64,000 bases of DNA from Lachnospiraceae bacterium. GTDB lineage: Bacteria > Bacillota > Clostridia > Lachnospirales > Lachnospiraceae. Positions 26,488 through 34,931 of this stretch are shown here, in pieces; positions within the stretch are counted from its first letter, which is position 1; every line of letters starts with the position of its first letter. The stretch lies in assembly GCA_016283755.1 (NCBI GenBank), contig JAEENO010000017.1, positions 1 to 64,000 of the forward strand, in the 5' to 3' direction. The translations under genes were made by a program, and so were the position numbers. The notes under the pieces were generated by a model, which saw only the letters and a list, made by a program, of their open reading frames with translations, was not told the DNA's origin and searched no databases.

Positions 26488-26536
26488 AATTGAATGTGAC
26501 AAGTTATAATTTTTAATTGATTATGAGGTTTAAAAA

Positions 26537-28273
26537 ATGGCTTTTGACGGAATTACCGTTGCTTCTATCGTAAGCGAAATAAAGGATAATTTCATAAACG
26601 GAAGAATTACCAAGATTACACAGCCCGAAAAGGATGCTCTTGTTATTACGCTTAAAAATACAAAAGAGCAAAGAATGCTTCTTATGTCTGCATCCGCTTC
26701 TCTTCCGCTTATTTATTTTACTGAAAATAAAAAGAATAACCCTATTACAGCGCCTGCATTTCTTATGCTTTTAAGAAAACACATAGGAAATGCCCGAATT
26801 ATCGATGTTACCCAGCCTGAATTTGAGCGAATCATCGATTTTAAGCTTGAACATTTAAACGAAATGGGTGATTTATGCGTTAAGCACTTAATAATTGAGC
26901 TTATGGGCAAGTATTCCAATATCATCTTTACCGATGACAACAACATAATACTTGATGCAATTAAGCATGTTCCTTCATCCGTATCATCCGTTCGTGAGGT
27001 TTTACCGGGCAGAACTTACTTTATACCGAATACAATGGATAAGATTAACCCTTTAACCGTTACGGATGATTCATTTAAAGAGATACTTAAGAAACCGTCT
27101 TCCGTTGTAAAAGCTCTCTCATCTTCTTTTACGGGTGTAAGTAATGTTGCCGCAATTGAAATCTTAATAAGAGCTTCCGTAGACCCTGACAGAATAACGG
27201 ATTCTCTTACAGATATAGAGCGTATTCATATAATCAATACATTTAATAATTATTTCGATGACGTTAAAAACAGCGCTTTTACACCATATGTCTATTATGA
27301 AGGCAATAAGCCTGTTGAATATACTTGCTTTGATTATGTGAGTCTCAAAGACCGCAATAAGCGTATGTACGAATCTATTTCAAAAGAGCTCGAAGATTTT
27401 TATCTTGAAAAAGAAAAGTACTTACGTAATCGCCAGAAATCATCGGAATTACGGGCTCTTGCAACGCAGGTGCTCGAAAGAAACGTAAAAAAACTTGATC
27501 TTCAGTTAAAACAGCTTAACGATACAGAATCAAGAGATAAATACAAGATTTACGGCGAATTATTGCATACCTACGGATATAATATTGAGCCGGGAAGTAA
27601 AGAATTTACCTGCCTTAATTACTATACCAACGAAGACATTACCATTCCTCTTGATAATACCAAAACCGCAATGGAAAATGCTCAGAAATACTTCGACAGA
27701 TACGGTAAATTAAAAAGGACCAAAGAAGCTCTTGATGTTCAGATTGTTGAGACAAAAACAGATATTGATTACTTGGAGTCGGTACTCTCCTGCCTTGATA
27801 TGGCTGAAACAGAGGACGATCTTAAAGCCATTAAGGATGAATTATCTGCAGAAGGATATATCAAAAAGCACGTTAAGGGAAAGAAAGAAAAGTATAAAAG
27901 TGCTCCGCTTCACTTCGTTACAAGCGAAGGCTTTGATATCTATATCGGCAAGAACAATACCCAGAACGATGAATTAACCTTTAAATTTGCAGGTAATAAT
28001 GATTACTGGTTTCATGCCAAGAAAATACCGGGAAGCCATGTAATTTTACGTGCAAACGGTAAAGAGCTTACCGATAAATCTTATACGGAGGCTGCAGCAG
28101 CTGCCGCATATTATTCGAAAGCACGCGATACCGATAAGGTTGAAGTAGATTACCTGATTAAATCCAAGGTTAAAAAACCAAACGGCGCAAAGCCGGGATT
28201 TGTCGTATACTATACGAACTATTCCATGGCTATTACGCCGTCTGTAGAATCACTTACATTAGTTAAAGATTAA
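26537..28273 (+). CDS. rqcH: RqcH/NFACT-family ribosome-quality-control factor
   Basis: RqcH binds stalled 50S subunits and recruits tRNA-Ala to add C-terminal alanine tails that mark proteins for degradation; older databases call it fibronectin-binding protein. The 578-residue protein has the NFACT-N domain (MAFDGITVASIVSEIKD, VREVLPGRTY), a central helix-hairpin/coiled-coil region (about 270-440) and the NFACT-R domain (NDYWFHAKKIPGSHVILR). GAGG precedes the ATG. It converges on recG, overlapping its 3' end by 11 bases with no terminator between. Confidence 0.92.
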   Translation: MAFDGITVASIVSEIKDNFINGRITKITQPEKDALVITLKNTKEQRMLLMSASASLPLIYFTENKKNNPITAPAFLMLLRKHIGNARIIDVTQPEFERIIDFKLEHLNEMGDLCVKHLIIELMGKYSNIIFTDDNNIILDAIKHVPSSVSSVREVLPGRTYFIPNTMDKINPLTVTDDSFKEILKKPSSVVKALSSSFTGVSNVAAIEILIRASVDPDRITDSLTDIERIHIINTFNNYFDDVKNSAFTPYVYYEGNKPVEYTCFDYVSLKDRNKRMYESISKELEDFYLEKEKYLRNRQKSSELRALATQVLERNVKKLDLQLKQLNDTESRDKYKIYGELLHTYGYNIEPGSKEFTCLNYYTNEDITIPLDNTKTAMENAQKYFDRYGKLKRTKEALDVQIVETKTDIDYLESVLSCLDMAETEDDLKAIKDELSAEGYIKKHVKGKKEKYKSAPLHFVTSEGFDIYIGKNNTQNDELTFKFAGNNDYWFHAKKIPGSHVILRANGKELTDKSYTEAAAAAAYYSKARDTDKVEVDYLIKSKVKKPNGAKPGFVVYYTNYSMAITPSVESLTLVKD

Positions 28274-30272
28274 GACTCTGTTGCTGCAATAATTCTCTGT
28301 ATTTAGAGATTGTTGCAGCATCTTTTATTTTGGAGACTTCATTTGAAGCTGTCTTAAGGATTTCTGCATCGTTATATATATCCGCAACAACAAAATTAAG
28401 CTCACCGCTCTGTCTTATTCCGAATATGTCTCCCGGGCCTCGTAATTTAAGATCCATATTTGCAATATAGAATCCGTCATTACTTTCGTTTAATATCTTA
28501 AGTCTCTTATTGATTTCACCGTTATTTCCCTGCATAAAGATGCAATATGACTGGCTCTCACCTCTACCGATTCTTCCTCTAAGCTGATGAAGCTGTGAAA
28601 GTCCGAATCTCTCGGCATTTTCAATCATCATAACCGTTGCATTCGGTACGTCTACACCTACTTCAACTACGGTTGTTGATATAAGAACATCGATTTTCTT
28701 GTTCTTAAAATTCTCCATTATCCTTGTCTTATCTTTATTACGCATCTTTCCGTTTAAAATACCTACTTTAACTCTGTCACCGTAATAATCGGTCATCATC
28801 TTAAAGTAGCTTTCGGTGTCACAAAGGTCAAGGCCGTCAGATTCCGAGACAAGCGGACAGATAATATATGCCTGATGACCTGCTTTCACTTCGTTTTCTA
28901 TAAATTCATAGCTTTTATTACGGAATGACCTATTTACCACGCAGTTTTTAATCGGAATTCTGTTACTCGGAAGCTCCGTAATAAGGGAAACCTTAAGGTC
29001 ACCGTATAGAATTATGGAAAGCGTACGCGGTATCGGGGTTGCGGACATAACAAGTACATGCGGATTAACCCCTTTTAAAAACATGGTTTCACGCTGCTTT
29101 ACGCCGAATCTGTGCTGCTCATCCGTAATTACAAGTCCAAGCTTGGGAAGTACCACGTCTTCTTCAAGAAGAGCATGCGTACCGATAACAAGTGCAGTAT
29201 CGTCATTTTGTATTGCTTCTTTTATCCTTATCTTTTCCTTCGGAGTAACACTTCCCGTAAGAAGATATACATTAAAGTCAAGTTCTTGTGTGCTAATAAA
29301 GTCGCATAATTTCTCATAATGCTGAGTTGCAAGTACTTCGGTCGGTGCCATAAGTATTGACTGATGTCCCGAAAAAGCGCAATCCAGCATGGAAAGAAAG
29401 GCCACAATGGTCTTACCGGAGCCTACATCACCCTGCAGGAGACGCTGCATTGGAATATCAGACTCAAGATCGGTTAATATATCATTTAATGCGTTGCTCT
29501 GTCCGTTCGTTAATGTAAAGGGCAGATTATCGGCAATTTTTAATACGTCATTCTTATGTGTGAATACAATTCCATTATGAAGTACGCTTTCCTTATTAAG
29601 CTCGATTTTAAGTAAAAATAAGAAAAACTCTTCAAATACTATTCTTTCTCGGGCCTTTATAAGCTCATTAAAGTCAGACGGGAAATGCATTGTCTTAATC
29701 GCATCTTCTTTGGTTGATAACTTATTTTCCGTAATAACGGAATCAGGAAGATAATCATCAAGAAGACATGCAAAACTTAAGGCTTCTTTTACATACTTCG
29801 TAAAAGCATTATTGGATAAGCCCTGTGTCAGATGGTATACAGGCACAGGAGCTTTTCTAACTAAATTATATTCTTCTTCAGAGAATATCTTAGGCTGAAT
29901 AAGCGCGCGATTAGAGTTTTTTCTGGAAATCTTACCGTAGAATACATATGTATCGCCTACATGGAGGTTGTTCTTTACATACGGCATATGAAAGAAAAGG
30001 ACGCTTAAGTTCCCCGTACCGTCCGTAATTCTTGTAATAACCTGGTCGTTTTTACCGCCCTTTTTATACGGAACTGCGCAAACTTTTCCTTTAATTGCAA
30101 CAAGTACATCATCTTCGGACGCAGCAATATCAGTAACTTCCGGATACTCCAAAAATGAGTACGGAAAACGAAGGAGTATATCCCTTACGGTATATACTCC
30201 TATCTTATTTAACGTCTTGGCTGTTTTTTCTCCTATTCCTTTAATAACGGATACAGGTGAATTAAGGTCCAT
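28263..30272 (-). CDS. recG: ATP-dependent DNA helicase RecG
   Basis: RecG remodels stalled replication forks and branched recombination intermediates. The 669-residue protein has the N-terminal wedge/OB domain (about 1-230, VAIKGKVCAVP), helicase lobe 1 with Walker A GDVGSGKT and the DEQH motif (ITDEQHRFG), and lobe 2 with the QLRGRIGRGESQSYC motif. It follows fakA by eight bases. In Bacillus the order is rpmB-yloU-yloV-sda-recG; the serine dehydratase genes are missing here. Confidence 0.96.
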   Translation of the reverse strand: MDLNSPVSVIKGIGEKTAKTLNKIGVYTVRDILLRFPYSFLEYPEVTDIAASEDDVLVAIKGKVCAVPYKKGGKNDQVITRITDGTGNLSVLFFHMPYVKNNLHVGDTYVFYGKISRKNSNRALIQPKIFSEEEYNLVRKAPVPVYHLTQGLSNNAFTKYVKEALSFACLLDDYLPDSVITENKLSTKEDAIKTMHFPSDFNELIKARERIVFEEFFLFLLKIELNKESVLHNGIVFTHKNDVLKIADNLPFTLTNGQSNALNDILTDLESDIPMQRLLQGDVGSGKTIVAFLSMLDCAFSGHQSILMAPTEVLATQHYEKLCDFISTQELDFNVYLLTGSVTPKEKIRIKEAIQNDDTALVIGTHALLEEDVVLPKLGLVITDEQHRFGVKQRETMFLKGVNPHVLVMSATPIPRTLSIILYGDLKVSLITELPSNRIPIKNCVVNRSFRNKSYEFIENEVKAGHQAYIICPLVSESDGLDLCDTESYFKMMTDYYGDRVKVGILNGKMRNKDKTRIMENFKNKKIDVLISTTVVEVGVDVPNATVMMIENAERFGLSQLHQLRGRIGRGESQSYCIFMQGNNGEINKRLKILNESNDGFYIANMDLKLRGPGDIFGIRQSGELNFVVADIYNDAEILKTASNEVSKIKDAATISKYRELLQQQSLNL

Positions 30273-30280
30273 GTTTGCTC

Positions 30281-31954
30281 CTATTCTACTGAGATAAGGT
30301 AATAGTATACAGGCTGGCCTCCGTAATATACTTCGCAGTCGCAGTCCGGATAATACTCATTAAACTTACTCATAAGTGCATTGGCATCATCTTCTGTCTT
30401 ATCCTCACCGTAATAAATGGTGATAATCGAAGAATCTTCGTCAACCATCTTATCTAGCATCTCTTTTATAACAACGTCCATATCGGTTCCGGCTGAAAGA
30501 ATTGTCTTGTCACCGATTCCCATATAGTCGTCCTTATTAATCTTAACATTGTCTATTTCGGTATCACGAACCGCATAGGTAACGGAACCTGTCTTAACAG
30601 TGCTAAGAGCTTCAATCATTGTTGCTTCATTCTCTTCGGCTGTTCTCTCAGGAATAAAGTTAATCATAGCAACAATACCCTGCGGAATGGTCTTAGAAGG
30701 GATTACGTGAATTGTCTTATCCTCTGTAAGATCTCTTGCCTGATTAGCTGCCATAATAATGTTACCGTTATTCGGAAGAATGAATATATGCTCGGCATTA
30801 ACCTTTTCAATTGCATTAAGCATATCTTCCGTACTGGGATTCATGGTCTGACCGCCCTTAATCATATAGTCAACCTGTAATCCCTTGAATATCTCATCAA
30901 GACCTTCACCCGCACTTACGGAGATAAATCCGAACTGCTTACGCTCAGAAGGTTCTTCCTTTTTTTCTTCTTGCATAGCCTGCTCTTTTGCAAGCTTTTC
31001 TGCGTCCTTAAAGAGCTTCTCCTGATGCTCTTCACGCATGTTATCAATCTTGATACGACTTAAAGAACCGAATGTAAGCGCCTTGGATATTGCCTTACCC
31101 GGGTCGTTCGTATGAACGTGAACCTTGGTAATCTCATCATCTGCAACAAGAACGATTGAATCACCGATATTATCAAGGAAAACTCTGAATTCGGATTCTT
31201 CTGCCTCTGTCATAGGTTTATTAAGTACTATAATAAATTCGGTACAGTAACCAAACTTAATCTCTGCTTCAGTCTCAGCTGTAATCTTAGCAAATGAAGA
31301 AACTCCACCCGACTTACCTGCTTCGATAGAATAATCAACTTCCTTACCCTTAAGTACATCGAGTACACCTCTTAATACTTCGATAAGGCCCTGTCCGCCG
31401 GAATCAACAACTCCTGCCTGTTTTAATACAGGTAAAAGATCCGGTGTGGTCTGTAAAACTGCTTCGCCTTCTTCAAAAAGAATCGAAACAAACTCTTCTA
31501 TATCATCAACCTCGTTAACGAGGGATAATGCCTTTTCACTGATTCCTCTTGCAACCGTAAGGATTGTACCTTCTTTCGGCTTCATAACTGCCTTATATGC
31601 AGTCTCTACAGCCTTCTCAATTGCTTCGGAAAGCGTTACAACATCTATTTCATTATAATTCTCACATACTCTTGTGAAACCACGCAAAAGCTGTGAAAGA
31701 ATAACTCCGGAGTTACCTCTTGCGCCTCTTAAAGAACCTGATGCTATTACCTTACACAAGGTCTTCATATCAGGATTGCTTAAGTTGGCTACTTCAGATG
31801 CGGCAGACATAATTGTCATTGTCATGTTCGTACCTGTATCACCGTCGGGAACAGGAAATACGTTAAGCTCGTTAATCCATTCCTTCTTGGCTTCCAGGTT
31901 CTTGGCACCCGCAACAAAACACTTGCCAAGTAATTCAGCATTTATAGTTAACAT
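30281..31954 (-). CDS. fakA: Fatty-acid kinase subunit FakA (DAK2/YloV)
   Basis: FakA is the ATP-binding subunit that phosphorylates fatty acids held by FakB for entry into phospholipid synthesis. The DhaL domain (about 1-200) shows the metal/ATP motifs NVFPVPDGDTGTNM and RGARGNSGVILSQLLRG. A middle domain and a C-terminal EDD/DegV-like fold (HIFILPNNGNI) follow, interrupted by a short charged linker (QEEKKEEPSERK). The 557-residue length is normal. fakB is not in this window. It follows the Asp23 gene by 16 bases. Confidence 0.92.
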   Translation of the reverse strand: MLTINAELLGKCFVAGAKNLEAKKEWINELNVFPVPDGDTGTNMTMTIMSAASEVANLSNPDMKTLCKVIASGSLRGARGNSGVILSQLLRGFTRVCENYNEIDVVTLSEAIEKAVETAYKAVMKPKEGTILTVARGISEKALSLVNEVDDIEEFVSILFEEGEAVLQTTPDLLPVLKQAGVVDSGGQGLIEVLRGVLDVLKGKEVDYSIEAGKSGGVSSFAKITAETEAEIKFGYCTEFIIVLNKPMTEAEESEFRVFLDNIGDSIVLVADDEITKVHVHTNDPGKAISKALTFGSLSRIKIDNMREEHQEKLFKDAEKLAKEQAMQEEKKEEPSERKQFGFISVSAGEGLDEIFKGLQVDYMIKGGQTMNPSTEDMLNAIEKVNAEHIFILPNNGNIIMAANQARDLTEDKTIHVIPSKTIPQGIVAMINFIPERTAEENEATMIEALSTVKTGSVTYAVRDTEIDNVKINKDDYMGIGDKTILSAGTDMDVVIKEMLDKMVDEDSSIITIYYGEDKTEDDANALMSKFNEYYPDCDCEVYYGGQPVYYYLISVE

Positions 31955-31970
31955 GTATTACGTTCCTCCC

Positions 31971-32327
31971 TTAATCTATGACGCGGACGCCTTCAACATA
32001 TATATTGATCTTCTCAATCTTAAGTCCGGTAAACTCTTCTACCTGATACTTAACTGTGCTGATCAATGTCTCTGAAATAGTCTCAATATTAACGCCATAA
32101 GCAATAATTACATGGAAGTCGATATCAATCTTGTTATCAAAGATACGACATGCGATTCCATGATTGTAATAATCTTTCTTAAGAAGATGAACGATTCCGT
32201 CTTTCATATTAACAGCAGCCATGCCGACAATACCGAAACATGAAACTGCCACACTACCGGCATAAGCTTTGATTACTTCTTCATCAATAACTACTTTGCC
32301 AAGCTTTGTGTCTAATCTACCGTTCAT
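31971..32327 (-). CDS. Asp23/Gls24 family envelope-stress protein (YloU)
   Basis: A 118-residue Asp23/Gls24-family protein (YloU type), with the family opening VVIDEEVIKAYAGSVAVSCFGIVGMA and a mixed alpha/beta core. Members sit near the membrane and are linked to cell-envelope stress or fatty-acid metabolism. The gene is first in the asp23-fakA-recG transcript, behind a strong promoter, and divergent from rpmB, the conserved Firmicute layout. Confidence 0.9.
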   Translation of the reverse strand: MNGRLDTKLGKVVIDEEVIKAYAGSVAVSCFGIVGMAAVNMKDGIVHLLKKDYYNHGIACRIFDNKIDIDFHVIIAYGVNIETISETLISTVKYQVEEFTGLKIEKINIYVEGVRVID

Positions 32328-32369
32328 AAGATTCCCTCCATTTAATATCCAAATGTCAACGACCTAACT

Positions 32370-32398
32370 ATTATATCCTTTTTTGGTACACTCGTCAA
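32370..32398 (-). promoter_or_regulatory. asp23-fakA-recG promoter
   Basis: On the minus strand TTGACG (32393-32398) and TATAAT (32370-32375) are separated by 17 bases, 42 bases before the Asp23 start. Confidence 0.85.
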
Positions 32399-32425
32399 AT
32401 TCAAAACATTTTATTGAAAAAGTTC

Positions 32426-32454
32426 TTGCATTATAGCAAGAGGTTTGTTAAAAT
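32426..32454 (+). promoter_or_regulatory. rpmB promoter
   Basis: TTGCAT (32426-32431) and TAAAAT (32449-32454) are separated by 17 bases. The predicted 5' leader is about 55 bases; I see no strong structure in it. Confidence 0.72.
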
Positions 32455-32516
32455 ATACGTGTTGCGATTTTGGCATGTTGAGCCATTCGTAGTAAATTTG
32501 CAAGGAGGTGCTTAGA

Positions 32517-32702
32517 ATGGCAGTATGTAGTGTATGTGGAAAAGGCGTTCACTTCGGTAACAATGTTTCCCACGCAAATAACAAATCATCTAGAATGTGG
32601 AAATCTAACATCAAGTCCGTTAAGTGTATGGTTGACGGTACACCAAGAAAGATGTATGTTTGCACTTCTTGCTTAAGAAGTGGCAAGGTTGAAAGAGCAT
32701 AA
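32517..32702 (+). CDS. rpmB: 50S ribosomal protein L28
   Basis: L28 is a small 50S protein near the E-site side of the large subunit. The 61-residue product MAVCSVCGKG ... GNNVSHANN is complete. It has two CxxC pairs (CSVC near the start and CTSC near the end), so this is the zinc-binding form. The track start is a GTG inside the ribosome site; AAGGAGG lies eight bases before ATG at 32517. A strong terminator follows. Confidence 0.95.
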   Translation: MAVCSVCGKGVHFGNNVSHANNKSSRMWKSNIKSVKCMVDGTPRKMYVCTSCLRSGKVERA

Positions 32703-32716
32703 TTGTAGTTGATTTA

Positions 32717-32743
32717 AAAGCCGAGGATTTAATCCTCGGCTTT
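32717..32743. terminator. Terminator between rpmB and gerW
   Basis: AAAGCCGAGGATT pairs with AATCCTCGGCTTT, followed on the plus strand by ATTTTTT. A-rich sequence on the other side makes it usable by the convergent gerW gene as well. Confidence 0.88.
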
Positions 32744-32755
32744 ATTTTTTACTTA

Positions 32756-33181
32756 TTACTCTTCTTTTGCCTCTTCCGTATTTTTATTATTCTTCTTATC
32801 TTTTCTGATATTCTTTACATGATCTACCATATCATCAAGTGAAGGCTCCTTGCCTGCTGTAAATCTGTCAACTATATCAGGAACCATATCAAGAATCTTG
32901 GTCATGGAATCCTGATTCTTAACATTAACAAGCTTGGTATGACCGTTCTGAATAACAAGGATTGCGCAAGGTGAAACCTTACCGCCGAGACCACCGGCAC
33001 CGCTTTCATTATGAGCTTTTTCAAAAGCGCCTGCAGCGCAACCGAAAGACACATCGGCAAGCGGAAGGATTATTGTATCACCGATATGAACTGCCTCACC
33101 TACAACAAGACCTGCATGTATGAAATTATCCATTCCGTGGAAAAGTGATTCTACAGTTGAAACAAAATTATTCTCTGACAT
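32756..33181 (-). CDS. ytfJ: GerW family sporulation protein (YtfJ)
   Basis: A 141-residue GerW/YtfJ protein; the Bacillus homologue is made in the forespore and is needed for germination with some germinants. It shows the core VVGEAVHIGDTIILPLADVSFG, a Gly-rich loop (GAGGLGGKVSPCAILV) and a charged tail. It overlaps the DUF2953 gene by 14 bases, the same pairing as ytfI-ytfJ in Bacillus, and so suggests a spore-forming ancestry. Actual spore formation cannot be inferred from this alone. Confidence 0.88.
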   Translation of the reverse strand: MSENNFVSTVESLFHGMDNFIHAGLVVGEAVHIGDTIILPLADVSFGCAAGAFEKAHNESGAGGLGGKVSPCAILVIQNGHTKLVNVKNQDSMTKILDMVPDIVDRFTAGKEPSLDDMVDHVKNIRKDKKNNKNTEEAKEE

Positions 33182-34088
33182 TATCTATTCCTCCTTGCTT
33201 ATGTCTCTTCAATAGTCTCCTAAATCTTCTTACATCTCTATTAAAGTATATCAGTATTGCTGCATTAAGTAAATGCACAAGTCTTAAATGACCTTTTATA
33301 TGTATTTCACCGTTAATGTAATTCTTATCAAAGCAAAAATCAGGATATACATGAAATTTGCCCGTATACATAAAAGGAAAAAGGCTTAAAAATCCGGTTA
33401 TAAGTCCTGTATTCGAAGGATCGTCAAGTCCAAAATTGACATATCCAGCCGCTTTTCTCGGCATATAATGCTTAAGTAATTTCTTAAGACGCTTAATGCA
33501 ATAACCGAAGGCATCTTTATTATGCTCATCTTTAAGCATCTTATAGTAGAACTTAATCTCTCTCCAAAGCTTTTTAAACTTACCCTTTTCTTTCTTTGCT
33601 TTAGGCTTCTTTTTATTCGTAGGCTTCTTCGGTTTTTTACTACCGAATTTATGTCCCGTATTCTTCGATGGTTTAGACTCTTCTTTTTTAACAGGTTCTT
33701 TAACGGTCGTCTCTTTCGGAATTTCTTTCGTAATATCTTCCGACGGTTTAGCAGTTATCTTATCGGAAACTTCTTTATTTACAACTTCACTCTCATTTTC
33801 ATGAACAGGTTCAGTATCTTTGAACTTATCTAAGTTTATCTTAAAGCATAAGACTTTAAGCCTGTAATTAAGGTTCATTTCCTTATATTCGACCCACACT
33901 CTTATTAGATGCATGTATCTAATATAAGCACTTACAGAACTTAACTTAATGTCTTCTTCCGGAATAACCGCATCAATTCTATATCTTGTCGGCACAAAAA
34001 GAATCATAAGGATTAAAAGAACAATAATCCCTAAGATTACCAATAGTGTTATTCCGATTATCTTAAGTGTCAGCAAAAATATAGCCAT
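33168..34088 (-). CDS. DUF2953 membrane-anchored protein (YtfI-like)
   Basis: A 306-residue protein with one strong N-terminal membrane helix (about 5-30, IIGITLLVILGIIVLLILMILF), a DUF2953-like extracytoplasmic or cytoplasmic body, and a long Lys/Pro/Thr/Glu-rich linker (about 100-165) of low complexity. The C-terminal part (AAGYVNFGLDDPSNTGLITGFLS, IHIKGHLRLVHLL) is the conserved section. It precedes and overlaps gerW, as in Bacillus ytfI. Biochemical role is not known; a sporulation link is inferred from the partner. Confidence 0.8.
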   Translation of the reverse strand: MAIFLLTLKIIGITLLVILGIIVLLILMILFVPTRYRIDAVIPEEDIKLSSVSAYIRYMHLIRVWVEYKEMNLNYRLKVLCFKINLDKFKDTEPVHENESEVVNKEVSDKITAKPSEDITKEIPKETTVKEPVKKEESKPSKNTGHKFGSKKPKKPTNKKKPKAKKEKGKFKKLWREIKFYYKMLKDEHNKDAFGYCIKRLKKLLKHYMPRKAAGYVNFGLDDPSNTGLITGFLSLFPFMYTGKFHVYPDFCFDKNYINGEIHIKGHLRLVHLLNAAILIYFNRDVRRFRRLLKRHKQGGIDNVRE

Positions 34089-34097
34089 ATTTATCCG

Positions 34098-34406
34098 TTA
34101 GCAAAAGTACTCTCTTATCTTGTCCGTGTCTCCCGTCTTCTTTATAGCATCTTCTACCATAAGACCTACAAGCTTGGTTGCTTCGTCGGTACCCTTGGCA
34201 ATACCCAATATATAGGCATCATCTTTCGGGTAGAACTTTTGTAAGAAAAGCGCAGACGGTATGATTTTAAAATTATCCTTGCCGTTGGTTGAAAGAAGTA
34301 TTAAATAAATACTTGGCTGCAGCACATTGTGCTCAATCTTCCATACGATCTTCGTTTTCTTCTTTTCTATAGATTCTCCGATATATAGAGGCTTATACCA
34401 TTTCAT
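34098..34406 (-). CDS. Hypothetical protein downstream of Nudix gene
   Basis: I do not recognise this 102-residue protein. It begins MKWYKPLYIGESIEKKKTKI, has hydrophobic strands (SIYLILLSTN, AYILGIAKG) and a helical C-terminus (TKLVGLMVEDAIKKTG) ending in Cys. There is no signal peptide or membrane segment. Codon use matches the neighbours and the spacing is tight (start directly abuts the Nudix stop; ten bases before DUF2953), so it is a real gene. Function unknown. Confidence 0.7.
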   Translation of the reverse strand: MKWYKPLYIGESIEKKKTKIVWKIEHNVLQPSIYLILLSTNGKDNFKIIPSALFLQKFYPKDDAYILGIAKGTDEATKLVGLMVEDAIKKTGDTDKIREYFC

Positions 34407-34859
34407 TTAAAAGTACTTCTTGCTCCTCCACAAATTCTTCTTAACCATGTTAAGGTACTCGTTGTATGCTTCCTCAAGGATTGCCTTCTCATTTGAAAAC
34501 TTAAGCATATGATATGCTTCGTGGAACTTATAATAGCCTGAATCTTTGAAAAATTCTTCCTTCTGCGGCTTGCTGTGATAGTTCTCAGAAGACATCAAAA
34601 ACCAGTGAACCGTCTTCTCTATCGTATCTTCCGGAGCATTAAAAGAATAACTGCTCTCTCCGATATACTTGATTATTGAGGCTGTGGCATCGGTCTCTTC
34701 CTTGACTTCACGAACTGCCGTATCTGAGAGCTCTTCTCCCTCTTCAACCGTTCCCTTCGGCAAAACCCATCCGTCATAGCGATTCTTATAATTCTTATAA
34801 AGAAGCAGAATCTTACCGCGAAATATTACTACACCACCACTGCTCGTAGCTTTTATCAT
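34407..34859 (-). CDS. Nudix hydrolase
   Basis: A 150-residue Nudix pyrophosphohydrolase. The Nudix box reads GTVEEGEELSDTAVREVKEE, matching G-x5-E-x7-REU-x-EE, although the last Gly of the consensus is Asp. Upstream WVLPKG and downstream VHWFLMSSENY fit the MutT/diadenosine polyphosphate-type subfamily. Substrate cannot be assigned. It is the first gene of a four-gene transcript (Nudix, unknown, DUF2953, gerW) with a strong promoter. Confidence 0.88.
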   Translation of the reverse strand: MIKATSSGGVVIFRGKILLLYKNYKNRYDGWVLPKGTVEEGEELSDTAVREVKEETDATASIIKYIGESSYSFNAPEDTIEKTVHWFLMSSENYHSKPQKEEFFKDSGYYKFHEAYHMLKFSNEKAILEEAYNEYLNMVKKNLWRSKKYF

Positions 34860-34897
34860 TGTACGCCCTCCATGATGTTGCTCAGTTAATTGTCTTA

Positions 34898-34926
34898 ATT
34901 ATAACGCATCAAGGCACTAAAATCAA
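34898..34926 (-). promoter_or_regulatory. Nudix-gerW operon promoter
   Basis: On the minus strand TTGATT (34921-34926) and TATAAT (34898-34903) are separated by 17 bases. The -35 lies six bases beyond the stop of the U32 peptidase gene, leaving no room for a terminator between the operons. Confidence 0.75.
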
Positions 34927-34931
34927 AGGAA

